Part shown: piece after piece, positions 21,457 to 32,900 of the stretch
How positions within the stretch are numbered: the first letter of the stretch is position 1
How the letters are laid out: each line of letters begins with the position of its first letter
Assembly: GCA_963931925.1 (NCBI GenBank)
Contig: OZ007569.1
Coordinates: 74,534,400 to 74,598,399, forward strand
Length of the DNA stretch: 64,000 bases
Source of the DNA: Onchidella celtica
Taxonomy: Eukaryota; Mollusca; Gastropoda; Systellommatophora; Onchidiidae
Direction: 5' to 3'
Position numbers and translations under genes: made by a program
Notes under the pieces: generated by a model
Databases searched by the model: none
Seen by the model: the letters and a program-made list of their open reading frames with translations, nothing else
What the model was told of the DNA's origin: nothing

Positions 21457-23279
21457 GCTCATATTTATACATTTTTTTAATGTTCTTTTTAGATGAATGG
21501 AAACTGAAATCTGCAACCCTGGACACCGTTCACATGAAACGAGAACACACAGCAGAGAACATTGCAGATGAAATCAAAGCCATATGTGTTTCCTGGGGCA
21601 TCGAAAGCAAGATTGTGTCAGTTGTCACGGATGGAGCCTCTAACATGATAGCAGCAATCAGAACATTGGGTCAACACCAGATGCCCTGCTTTGCACACAT
21701 GTTAAACCTTGTGGTGAAAGGAGCTTTGGACGAATCTGAACTGGCCCCTCTTCGTAGAAAAGTCCGGGAAATAGTCACCTATTTCCACCACAGCGTCAAA
21801 GCGTCCGACTGTCTTCGAGAAATACAAAGTCAATCTGGTCAACCGAACAAAAAACTCATAGCTGAAGTTGAAACACGATGGAATTCAACTTATGACATGC
21901 TTGAACGATATCACGAGCAGCACCAGGCTGTCACAAAAGCTTTGTGCTATGTGGGCAGACCAAGCCTTTGTATTGAAGACAGAGAAGTCCAGCAAATGAA
22001 GTCATCCCTAGAAATCCTGCGGCCATTTGAAGATGTCACGAGAGAGTTAATTTCGGCCGAAAAATACGACTCCCTGTCGAAAGTTATAACCCTCTGCCAG
22101 GTCCTACGCAGAAAAATGACTGGACATGCTGCAACATCGCCACTAGCACAGAAACTTCTTGACAATCTGGACAGAAGATTTCGAGATGCCGAAACCCGAT
22201 TTCACCTGGCAGCATCTGCTCTTCTCGACCCACGATTCAAGAAACTTGCATTTTCGTCTCCAGTGACTCTTGAAGCAACAAGCACAAGACTTGTGGCAGA
22301 AATGACTTCCATCATGCCTGACCCAGACCCAGAACAAGGCCCATCAACAGATGCACAAGATGTTACAGCAACTGACAACTTATGGTCGCACTTTGACGAT
22401 CTTGTTGCATCCACAACAACCAAGAGAACACAAACCGTCAACACCGAAATTGAAAAACGAAGATACTTCGAAGATGAAAACATCCCCAGAAACAGCGATC
22501 CATTGGAATACTGGAGAAAATCCGAAAACATATTCCCCAGACTTTCGAAACTTGCCAAGAAATATATGTGCATTCCAGCATCCTCCGTCCCATCACAGAG
22601 ATTGTTTTCTGCTGCCGGAGAACTGGTATCCAGCAGGAGATCAAGATTGACAGCAGAAAATGTAAATATGTTGTTGTTTCTAAACAGTAATATGTTGTAA
22701 AAAATAAAAGAAAAAAAAAAGAAAGAAAAAAAAAAAAAAACCCAACAACTTTCAATTGCTGACTATTAAGAACCTATGATGATCCCAAGCAAACTTCATG
22801 TATGAAGTGCATTCTCTGAGGTTCACAGTTATAAATTTTAGGTATGCATTTTATTTTCAGTGTACCACCACCACCAACACCAACAACAACAACAGCAGCA
22901 ACAGCAACAACAACAACAAATACAACAACAGCAGCAGTGGTGAAACAGCAGTGGCAACAACAACAACAACAACAACAGCATTAGCAGCAATAACAACAAG
23001 GTTAAAACAGTAATTGCAGCAGCAGTGCATTATTATCACCACTACCACCACCACTACCACCACCACCAACAACAGTACTGAAGTTAAAACAATAGCAACA
23101 CCAACATTTGCCATGCAAAAAAAATTGAATAACAAGTTCTCGTTAGTATAATTACTCGAGTAATTACTCGATTCCTGGCACCTTGGGAATCGAGTACTTA
23201 CTCGAGTAATTACTCGACTCCTTTTGTTATTACTCGATTCCGGTATCGAGTCCGAAATTTTTGGATTCGCACGCCCTTA
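19839..23279 (+). mobile_element. Complete hAT transposon
   Basis: The 3441-bp element begins TACGGGTGTGCGA and ends with the inverse of TAAGGGCGTGCGA (13-bp TIRs, two mismatches), flanked by the perfect 8-bp duplication CTCGGATT. Its subterminal zones (19850-19990 and 23145-23255) carry over ten variants of ACTCGAGT/ACTCGATTCC in both directions, probable transposase binding sites. The interior carries an uninterrupted transposase gene, with (CAA)n and (CCA)n simple repeats on both sides of it. Intact structure and perfect duplications suggest a recent insertion that may still be active. Confidence 0.9.
20739..22700 (+). CDS. hAT transposase with BED zinc finger (ZBED-like)
   Basis: This is the cut-and-paste transposase of the enclosing element. 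I chose ATG 20739 (MSSRQKSNVWTYFEK) because the BED finger starts just after; the frame is open further upstream but that part looks noncoding. Exons are 20739-21306 and 21493-22700, giving 591 aa. The 186-nt intron (ACAG|GTAAAT...TTTTTAG|ATGAATGG) contains a (TC)n run and is itself open, so an unspliced mRNA would also be translatable. BED finger at about residues 7-52 (CKLC...HVKARH). Catalytic motifs: TDGWTS (Asp170) and TDGASNM (Asp236), then CFAHMLNL. The C-terminal hAT dimerisation domain reads PSQRLFSAAGELVSSRRSRL. No stop or frameshift. An AATAAA follows the stop within a few bases. Confidence 0.88.
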
Positions 23280-23287
23280 CTCGGATT
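23280..23287 (+). repeat. Target site duplication of the hAT element, right copy
   Basis: CTCGGATT, identical to 19831-19838. Confidence 0.85.
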
Positions 23288-23504
23288 CCGCGCCAACTCT
23301 GGAGTTTGTTTACCTTTTTTAGCTATGGTTTACTGGCGATCTAGGCAAGAGCGCCTAGCTGGCGATCCATGTTTTCGTTAATCCACTGCTTCCTTCAGTC
23401 ACATCCAAGAAACTGCGTCACGGTACTAAAAATAGATCATAACAGCGTGTCCATGTCTTTTATTGTTCGTTTTTTTTCACTTGACAAAGGCGAAAGCCGA
23501 AAAT

Positions 23505-23640
23505 TTGTGTATTTTCTGTCTTCTCTTTAGTTTGCTTTGTATTGTTTGGGTTTTTATTTCTCACGCGGGGCTTTGCAACATATTACAACCTTTTCTTTTT
23601 TGCCCAATTTTGACCATGGAGTCGGCAGTCTTTGTTGCGA
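23505..23640 (+). mobile_element. Fold-back MITE, copy 2 (one arm only)
   Basis: The stretch TTTGTATTGTTTGGGTTTTT, then ATTTCTCACGCGGGGCTTTG, then TTGCCCAATTTTGACC corresponds to the right arm of the hairpin MITE at 9450-9673. The left arm is absent, so this copy is truncated or rearranged. Confidence 0.55.
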
Positions 23641-23720
23641 ATTTTATGTGTGAATTATGCAGAATGAATAAATTACCCAGAGTTTGCAGCATTTTTATAT
23701 TATACCCTTACATGACAATA

Positions 23721-23930
23721 AGTCGAGTTATAGGCGATGAGAATGCTTCCAGAGGTTTGGAGCCCTCCCAAAAAGGGCCTTTGAGGGCAGAACCTTCACC
23801 CTTAGCTCCATTATAGTATGAAATAAGTCGAGTTATAGGCGATGAGAATGCTTCCAGAGTTTTGGAGCCATCCCAAAAAGGGCCTTTGAGGGCAGAACGT
23901 TCACCCTTAGCTCCATAATAGTAGGCCCCT
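23721..23930 (+). repeat. 105-bp tandem duplication
   Basis: Two adjacent copies begin AGTCGAGTTATAGGCGATGA (23721 and 23826) and differ at about five positions. The period is a multiple of three, so a minus-strand frame stays open through both, but the differences change amino acids and no protein similarity is apparent. Confidence 0.75.
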
Positions 23931-24440
23931 ATGATGATTTTACCCATAGCATTGGCACTGACCATCGTAAACAGGTCTGGTGGTAAGCGAAAAACTGAGT
24001 GGGTTGTGTTTCTTTTTGGATGAAGTGTCCGCAAAATTTAACCGATTTTTCATTTCTACCATCAGGTTATAATTATATGAGTAAAGATTGTAACTAAATG
24101 ATTCGTGGTGTTATGCCTACAAGATTTAACCTGTGCATTGAATTTTCGATCCTATTTTTGATGACATATCAACTACTTCCGCTTTGTAACTTTTGTTTCG
24201 GGAATTCCCATTCCAAGTTACCATTCATCGGTTTCATGGTGATTCACATCAGAGAAACAAGAAGGAAAGAGTTCCATAAGTCTTGACACCCAATCAAGCT
24301 TTTTTTGGTGTTTTTTTGACCAAGAAAGGAATTCGTGCGGAAGGTACCAGCCAGTATCTGCCAGCCTCGGCGACAAAAGAGACGTCAAAGCAACCGGGAG
24401 ACATGGCAAATGAAAGAGGTATAATAAAGCACAATGTCAT

Positions 24441-24492
24441 TAAGAAAAGATAAGATAACTTTATTATCCCAAGAGGGAAATTCTTGGCAAAT
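24441..24492 (-). repeat. LINE 3'-end relic
   Basis: On the minus strand AAGAATTTCCCTCTTGGGAT then AATAAAGTTATCTTATCTT resembles the 3' terminus, with its short tandem tail, of L2/CR1/Rex-type LINEs. Nothing coding precedes it. Confidence 0.4.
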
Positions 24493-27400
24493 TGTCTGTA
24501 CTATATAATAATATGGGTAAGACTGCAGAGTGCGTTTCATGCCAGATTGCACGTTTTAATTTCCTTAACATTTAATCTCCGATCCACACGAAAAAGACAA
24601 AAACATCCCCATGGATGGCATAGATAGTATAATAAATTATAAAATTGAGTAGAGGACTAACTTGCAGGTGAGGCTTAGGAGGCGGGGAGGGCTCTGCCTC
24701 CATCACGGTGTACAAAAAGCGGATACTTAGTCAACTGCCGGGAATAGGTTGGAAAAGCCAGTGGTCGTTCGGCCGTGACAGTGACCTGGGTTACTCATCA
24801 GTCAGCGAATGCCATAGAATGGGTGATGAAAAACACGTTTTTTAGTAATTTAGGGGAGTTATTATGCTTTACAACATTTGATTCAGCGATTAATTGTTAG
24901 TGGGCATGCAATAGGCAAATGCTGTACTGTTTACTAGTGTAAGATTTCGAAAGAAAAGTACTTAAATATTGTTTGGATTAGTTGTAATATATAGTTAAAG
25001 TTGACCCTGTTTTACTGCTGACACTGTCGTTAGATATGACATAATATAGATCCATAATCCGGTAACGGTCCGTGGGTTCTGTTCAGATTTACAACTTATG
25101 AAGTAGACATGAACTTCCTCACCAAGTGGCTTTTTCTCTGCAGCTTTTGTAATCCGTACAGGTCAATCTAAGCAGCTACATGTTGTCACTGAGCAATTAT
25201 GTTGCTCTGAGCTTGCATTTGTCGTAATATTCGCGCATTTCTTCAACTTTGAACAACTTATTTATAAATGTATTATATAGTTTTGAACTGCCTCACAATT
25301 TGGTTCATTGTTGTGGGGAGGGGCTGGCCTCTGAATTTTTATTTTGCCGCACTGAAGGCCAGACTTTTGACTGTGCAGCTCAGTGATGGACCTACTCGCA
25401 ACAGCCTATAGATTTTCATGAGGAATTCTAGTTTATGAAAGTCATCATTGATGCCACATGCTCTTTTCTTGCAAGTGTGGCAATAGCCTGGTGGCTACTC
25501 TTGCTCACCCAGCAGACCGACCCCGAATGTATTGTCTTATGTAATATGATATGCAGTGTTGTTCTAAAATGTGCTGTTCTGGGGTTGTTTTGTTGGGAAA
25601 CCTCCTCCCGTTTGTGACCATGTAATTGTTTATCAGAGTTTGAAATAAAGCAAGTGATTCTGTGTTGATGGGTTTGTTGTGTGAGATGGCTCTGTGAACT
25701 TGACCGAAAGAGTTGAACATTGAGATAGTCGGAAGTCATTTGTAGTATACATGCCTGCTCGATGATGATTGGGTTGTGTGTGTGCATTATTGGCTGAATG
25801 ACAATCTCTTCAGTGAGATGTGTGTAACTTGCGCGCTGAGATACTTATGGCAGTGGCTACCCATAAATGACCTGCTGTACATAAGTCTGTGGTGTAACTC
25901 TGTGTGTTTTGAGAATTCCGTTGAAACAGGAAGCAAGAGAGCCAGAGTTTGAGGTAAGCTCAGAGAACATAACAGATAATGCATCTTCTGTCGGCTTCAA
26001 TTCTTGTGCTTATTTTGCTAAGTCGGCATCTGTGTAGCTGAAAATTATGCTAGTTGCATTTATATGGGATATGTCCAGGCTGGTTGTTTCAGCATGAGGT
26101 ATGTTTTGGTCAGTTATGTCTGTTTTAGAGAGACTTGTGCTGGGAGAATCTAGTGTTTTTTTGGCTGCTGAGGTGAGATTGCTGGGATGCAAACTGCTTC
26201 AGTGAGACACTGCCATGAAGCATTTGCTGCCTGTGTGAACAGACAGTACATGCAGTTTCGTCACAGTTGAGTAAATATATTCACTCCAAATGTGTCAACT
26301 GTTTTCAACAGCAGGTCGGACAGAATCAAGTGAAGCTTTTTTTTTGTCAACATTTAACATCCTCAACTATCTTGTAACATTCTGGACAAAATATATTTGG
26401 AATGTTTGTCGATGGAGCCTTCCCTAATAATATCTGGATGGCAGACAAGATAAATATTGCTAGCAGTTGATGAACACAAAAATGGTTTTTGACAATTTTT
26501 TGTTTGTTGAGATGTTAAGTCTTCCAAACACACGACACAGACTGTCCAGAGCACAAATATGCTTATAAATCTTGTGTATGCTTCATGTTATTATTATTTT
26601 TAAGCAGTTTATTACATCACAAGGAAATCTGTAGGTTGGCCAAGATAACAACAATAGGTGAGCACATCACATATAAATTAGTATAGCGTTCCAATGAAAG
26701 CTGCGGCATTGACGAAATTAGCGCTGACACAACAGAAATTATTCCTGACTATACAGATTCGTTGGCGGTTTCTATTTAATTAACAATTGTTTATCTACGA
26801 TTGGAAATGGAAAAAGCGCAAAATGTAGGCAATAAACACGTGTGTAGAACAAAGAAAAAGCATGTATGTAGAAAGCTGGGATTTGCGCATACTATAAGTA
26901 AGAGAAAGATTGTAGCTAGAGTGTTCATAGCAAGAAATCGGGATGGGCCCACGAGGACTGTCGCAAATTATATATCAAAAGAGTAGAATTTTAACATGAA
27001 ATGTGTCTCCCATTAATTGATGCCCGCGGAGCGAATCTGACCGCATTGACCCCCCAGTCAACATTTCAGTGCAGGAGATTTATGACCGCCAGCCTACGAT
27101 AACTAAGAGGGGCAAAATTTCACACATTTTGTATGCTGTGCCCTGTGGCTTCTAGGGCATGGTTGCTCCTAAAGTCATGAATGTCCTTGTGTGGCTCTGC
27201 ATACCTCAGCAGTTTGGAATATTTCATTACTGTAAGAAAACCTGGCCATGAGATGCATTTGGAAGACCTCTCTAAATATGTGTAGTCCCATTCGAATAGG
27301 ACCATGTTAATTAATTTTCTTGAAGTGAAAAGAGTTTTTTCCCATGCCCAACAACTCACAGACTGCAAAACTGCTATTCCCATATCAAAATTATATTAGA

Positions 27401-27718
27401 ATCTCCAAATGACATAGATCTAGTTGTAGTTGGAGTGAACATGATCGAGAATACGTTTAGTGTTTGAAATTCTTACTTTAAAGCCAGGGGGCAGTAGTGT
27501 AAATAAGCAACAAATAGATCTGTGTCGCTGAGCAGTAAGCAATTTCTAGCATACTAAAAACCCCATATGACCATATGTCTAGAATAATCATATAATGTCA
27601 GTTTTATTTTTAGCTCTTAGGCTCATAAAGACTTTTAATCCACACATAATTCCAAACAACATGAAACACAGGGAGTAATGTGTCCTCAAGCCAACGTGGA
27701 GAGCAAAGAAATTTGAAC
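24493..27718. other. Intergenic stretch, nothing recognised
   Basis: About 3.2 kb of AT-rich sequence upstream of the death-domain gene. Short frames occur (for example 26801-26986 plus, 61 codons, basic) but none has recognisable similarity or splice context. The promoter of the plus-strand gene should lie at its right end. Confidence 0.35.
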
Positions 27719-29952
27719 ATGACTGATGATGCTGCTCCAGATTCATATGAGTATGACGGTACTGGAGTGAAGTCAATAGATGAAAATAACCATGAAGGTT
27801 AGTTTTGTTAAAAGATTGGCTGATTTCAGCATTCTGATGGGATTGTGTAGACATACCCATTCAGGACATGGTGGTTCTCCCTAAGGACTGTTTCTTGATT
27901 AACCCCATTTCAAAAGTAATAACTAAAAAAAAATTTATAGACTTAATTAAATACATGTAGTTTAATTTTTGGACTACCACTAAGGAAATGCCTGAATGAA
28001 TATTACACACTGGTTCATATTATAGTGAGTGCACTGCAAACATAAATGAAGTGATATATATTTTTATGTTAATTTCTTTTTTATTTCTTAACAAAAGTTA
28101 GTTTTGTGCAACCTACTCTTTTAAAGGATAACATAATGTAAAAGTTGGTGACATTTTGAACTTTTTTTTAGATGGGAACCGGCCGAATTCTGGTACAAGG
28201 GAAGATCGTGAAGCAAGGCCAACACATTCAATCCCATTTGGTGCACAGTCTGTGGGTTTGTACATTTCTTATGTCATAATTTTCATATCCTTAGTAAACC
28301 ATGAAACAAATATGCTGCTATTGGTACAGTGGTATCATATATAGTGTACATAAATACCTAGTTACAAATGTGTACATACATGCATTTGTTATCCATACAT
28401 ATGCAGACTCACAAACAGGTAATTTTAGTTACCTACCTATACTTTTACTGTGCAAAGATTTACTTTTTGCATTGTTTATATTTAGGTGATTCCAGTCAAG
28501 ATATCTGTTTGGATAGCAGGCATCATCAACAAGTGCGTCCTGCGACTGTTTCACAGCCACTATATGCACAAAATCTGCCTTCCCTAGACAGCGGTCATCG
28601 TTCATCAATACAGAGAAATGGTCAGGGTAATAGAGAAGTTCTCAGTTATTGTGGCACTGATAGCTCTGGTGACACACTGGAGAGAAATCAAGTTTTCACA
28701 GGAAATTGTTTAACTCAAGAAGACAACGCTATGACTGATTCTCATCATGTGCGTTTAGCAATGTAAGTCTGTACAAATATTTTATTTGCATTTGCCTGTA
28801 TTGGAACAATATATGTATATATGTATTGACAAATTGTTACCTGATATTTTCTTTTGTGGTTTTGTTGTTCCATGCAAAGTAGAATTATAACTATAATGAC
28901 AAAATGTCTTCATCTGAAGCCAGTGCTAAATAAGGAAAATCAGTTTTACAGATGGTGGTCAGGATAGGGCTTGAAATGAGTAAATTTTCTAGATGCTGTA
29001 ATGGTTAAATAGAGAGTTTTCTAGTTTTTGCTTAGTCTGTGAATGGCAGGGTAAATACATGTGAATTAGGTACAAGGAAAGCTGCAAGTGGATTTTTATA
29101 AATTGTGAGAGAAAAATGCTTCAGAATTCATGAGGAATATACCACTTCAAAATGAACTGCTTTTTTTCTTTGCTGTCAAGAAGTACTTCTATCATCCTTT
29201 TAAATTCATAACTGTACAAGAAACAACCGAAAATGCATGAAATTTGAAATACTTTTATATCATTTATTACGCATTTTTTTTCCAGAACAGTTTTGCAAAT
29301 GTTGCCTTTTTTTTTTTCCCAGTGGAAATTTATTTTCTTAACTCTTTTAGGATGTCTCCACGATTTAAAGGTGCCAGTGAAAAACGTCTTTGGACGTATC
29401 GCCATTTATATTGTATTCTACATTCAGTTCTCTTTTGTTTGATGTATAACATTTTACTTTACTATCAATACTTTTTTTTCTCCAAGCCTTATTCTGAACC
29501 ATGTTGTTTTTTCCCAAAGTGGGAAAAACTTAATTACATCCAGACTTGCCCGAAGCTCCTAACACTGACGTCCTCAAAGAGTTAAGAAAAAGAACGAAAA
29601 CCATTTATATGTGAAAAATAATGACATTTTCAAAACTTTACCAAATGTAGAGTATTCCATTTATCACAAATTCCGTGTAACAAAATGTAATTTATTTTGT
29701 TAACACCAGTCCTGTGACAAGCAACGGAAACAGCCCTCTTTTGCACAAGAGGATTTTGTGGGGGCGGGGATGCAAAAGGGGCCTGCCGTTTCAACCCACG
29801 TGACATGGGGTTTTCTTTTTGCTTTTGCTGGTTGCGGTACGATCAGTTCTGGTCTTTATGTCTCGCAGTGGGTGAGAAATGTCATTTTGAAAGTGGTACT
29901 GAAATCCCAGATGTCCACTATGTTCTCCTATGTCCTTGACAAGCAGAATTCT

Positions 29953-29987
<35 letters not shown>

Positions 29988-32900
29988 GAGCATTTATATA
30001 GCGCCTTTCGCCAAGGCCTCAAGGCGCTTAACATTGTCCACCTAAATAAAAACTTATCAGGAAACAAGATAAGGGTATCCCACATTAAGTGTTCGTTACA
30101 ATTGATTGAGAAACAGATATTACAGACTTTTCTTTTTTTTGACCCTGGCCTTAAGCTGTGAAAGTGTATAATCGTCATGGTGCTAACCTTTTGGCCTAAG
30201 TCAGACTTAGGTCAAAACAGAATGTAGCTGTTACGTCATTGCCCCATCCATGGTGCATCTGTTAATGTAAAAATCATTCAAAAGTGCCAAGCCATTATCC
30301 TGGAAATAAAACTTTCTGTAAGTGTAATAGTCTAACTCATTCATAGACGTAGGCCATTTTGGTTCCGGGGTTGTTTTAGCCAACATGAATGATGGCCACT
30401 TTTACCTAGAATCATTTTGGCCTAAGTCTGACTGCATTGCAAAAGAATTTAAATAAGTTTTTTTCGATTTTCTCAGAAGTGCAAAAAATGACTTAGGCCA
30501 AAAGGTCAGCACCATGACGATATATTATACAGATATGTCTCCTTAAAGTCAGTTCCATAAAAAATGTACGGTATTTTTGTCCTATAGGAATATTCCTCCA
30601 TCTTTTCACGAGCCAGTATCCAGAAACAGCACTTCTTGTCAGATGGCAATGGCAGAGGGGCAACCCTCATTCAGGACACTGTCAACAAGAATTTCAAGCT
30701 TGCCATCAATTAACCCTTATGCCACAGGACAACAAGACATAATACCACATCGAAATCAGCCTTGCCACCAGTTAGCTATTACTCAGCCTTATGCGCATGA
30801 AAGTGGAATTCGCCAGCAACTACAAACAGCACCTAGTGGTACAGATCCCATGGAGGTTTCTACAACATCTTACCCTCTGAAGGATGCTGAACCATTTCTG
30901 TCTATAGAAGGTAAATAATAATAATAATAATGTATAGCATTTATATAGCGCATATCCATTTAAAATGCTCTGTGCGCTTTACAGAAACAACATGTCAACC
31001 ACAGAGCAGAATGGAGCTGCCTGCGAAGCGCTCAACACACTGCACCGCTTCTTTCTCTCTCCCTGTCTCGCTCACTCTCTCTCTCTATCTCAGAGCAAAT
31101 TGTAACGCAGCCATTTTTAAATGTTTAAGACAGTTTTCTTATTCCTCTAGCCTTTCAGGGAAAGGAAAATGCAGGAGAAAGGTCTTTTTGTACTTACTGC
31201 TAGTAAATGAGGAGTGTAATGCACTGGTTTTTGTTCTCTTATGATAACATTTTGTCACATTAACTTTTCCCCCCCAAAAATGAAACATTCACAAAAATTG
31301 GGAAGGAAATTTTTGTAGAGGTTTTGCTTGTCATATGAGCCTTCAGTTAAGGGGGGGGGGGTGTGGCTCCTGAAATCGAAATTAGGCTTAAAAATACCGA
31401 TATTGCGATTTTGTACTTTTCGGTTAGTTTATCCATTTAGGAACACTATTTTACTAACCAAATGTCAATTTTGAAGTTTTATAACCCTGAAATATGCCTT
31501 TTAGTGAGGTGGGGGGTCAAGAAAGAGGCACAAGAATCATGGCATTGGGCTGCAAAATTAGCCCTAAATAACATCTTAGTGTGGCTATCAAAACCCCTAG
31601 GCTACTCCTCCGTACACATCTGTCATAAGCCTTTGGTGGTTTGGAAATCATTGTTGAGGCTCAGCACACCAGTAATGATGACTTTAGCCATGTGTAACAC
31701 GTTTCAATAACATTTTTATTGAAAAAAACTTTCAAATACGATTTTCTCGAAGTTGCACTTTTGATCAGTGATTTGTGAACTAGTTTTTTATTTATTGACC
31801 AATTGGTATAAAATTTGGCTAACAACATGTTTGAACAAATCAAAAAATTCATACAGAAGGAAATTTGTTTAACTTTTCATTTTTTTTTTTTTGGTCGAAT
31901 TTTTTTGTGATAGAAAATAAGAAAATATGGAATTCGGCTACATACCATTTTCAAAAATTTATAACAAAAGATTTGTCAGAGATATCAAAATTCCCTTCTG
32001 TATAAAGTTTTTAATTGGATTGAATAAGACATAAGAGAAGTTTCAAATAAATCCAGTAAAATTTGGCGAAGCCTATCTATATTGAATTTGGTACTTTTTG
32101 GGGACTCAAAATCCAAGATGGCGGCACTTCCATGGCAACAATATGACAAACAATTTTTTTGCATTTTTTTTCTGCTAATTCAGACATCCTGAATTCAGTT
32201 ATAATAGTTAAAATTGTCTATTTCTCATAATAACACTCCCCCTCCCCCCCCTCCTTAAAAATAAGTCTCCTACAGGAAGGAAGTATTGAACATTCTGTTG
32301 TATGCTAAGATTAAAGCAAAGCACAAACGTTGCCCGGCCCTGCCCGGGATTCGATTTATTAGTTTTTAAGTTCTGTGTGATTATTATGGACCTGCTTCAT
32401 TTTGCCTATTCCTTTAGCTTTATTTTGTTTGTTTGTTTGTTTGTTTTTAGATAAGTTTTACTGCTCTCCCTTTGCGCGTTGACATCCTGTGCATCCCGTC
32501 AGCATCCGCCAAATGGCAATGATTTGCGCACGGTTTAGTTTGTTTTTTAGTGAACACATCAGTGATAACGTCATATGTAGGCGGAAGTGGGCTATTATTA
32601 GAAACATACATCAATATCTTATTGATCGTGAATTTCGGATCAAACACTCTCGTGAATTTAGTCTTTAATTATAACCGCATTTACCGATTAACTCAGAAAT
32701 AACAAATGGTTTTGTTTGTGTATAGCGATAGGAACAATGTCCGCCACCCCATAATTCTTTGTGCCAAATTTCAGGTGGGTCCGTTGTGTAGTTTCCGAGT
32801 CCATAGGACTATTAGGGGTTTTGTTGTAGCTTTATTATATAGATATATATATATATACTAGCTGAGTTGCCCGGCCCTGCCCGGGATAAATCGATTTATT

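Noticed and set aside
22857-23135. Poly-valine frame on the minus strand
   Set aside because: Translation of (CAA)n and (CCA)n simple repeats within the hAT element.
26801-26986. 61-codon basic frame as a small gene
   Set aside because: No family resemblance, no splice or regulatory context; length is within chance for this region.
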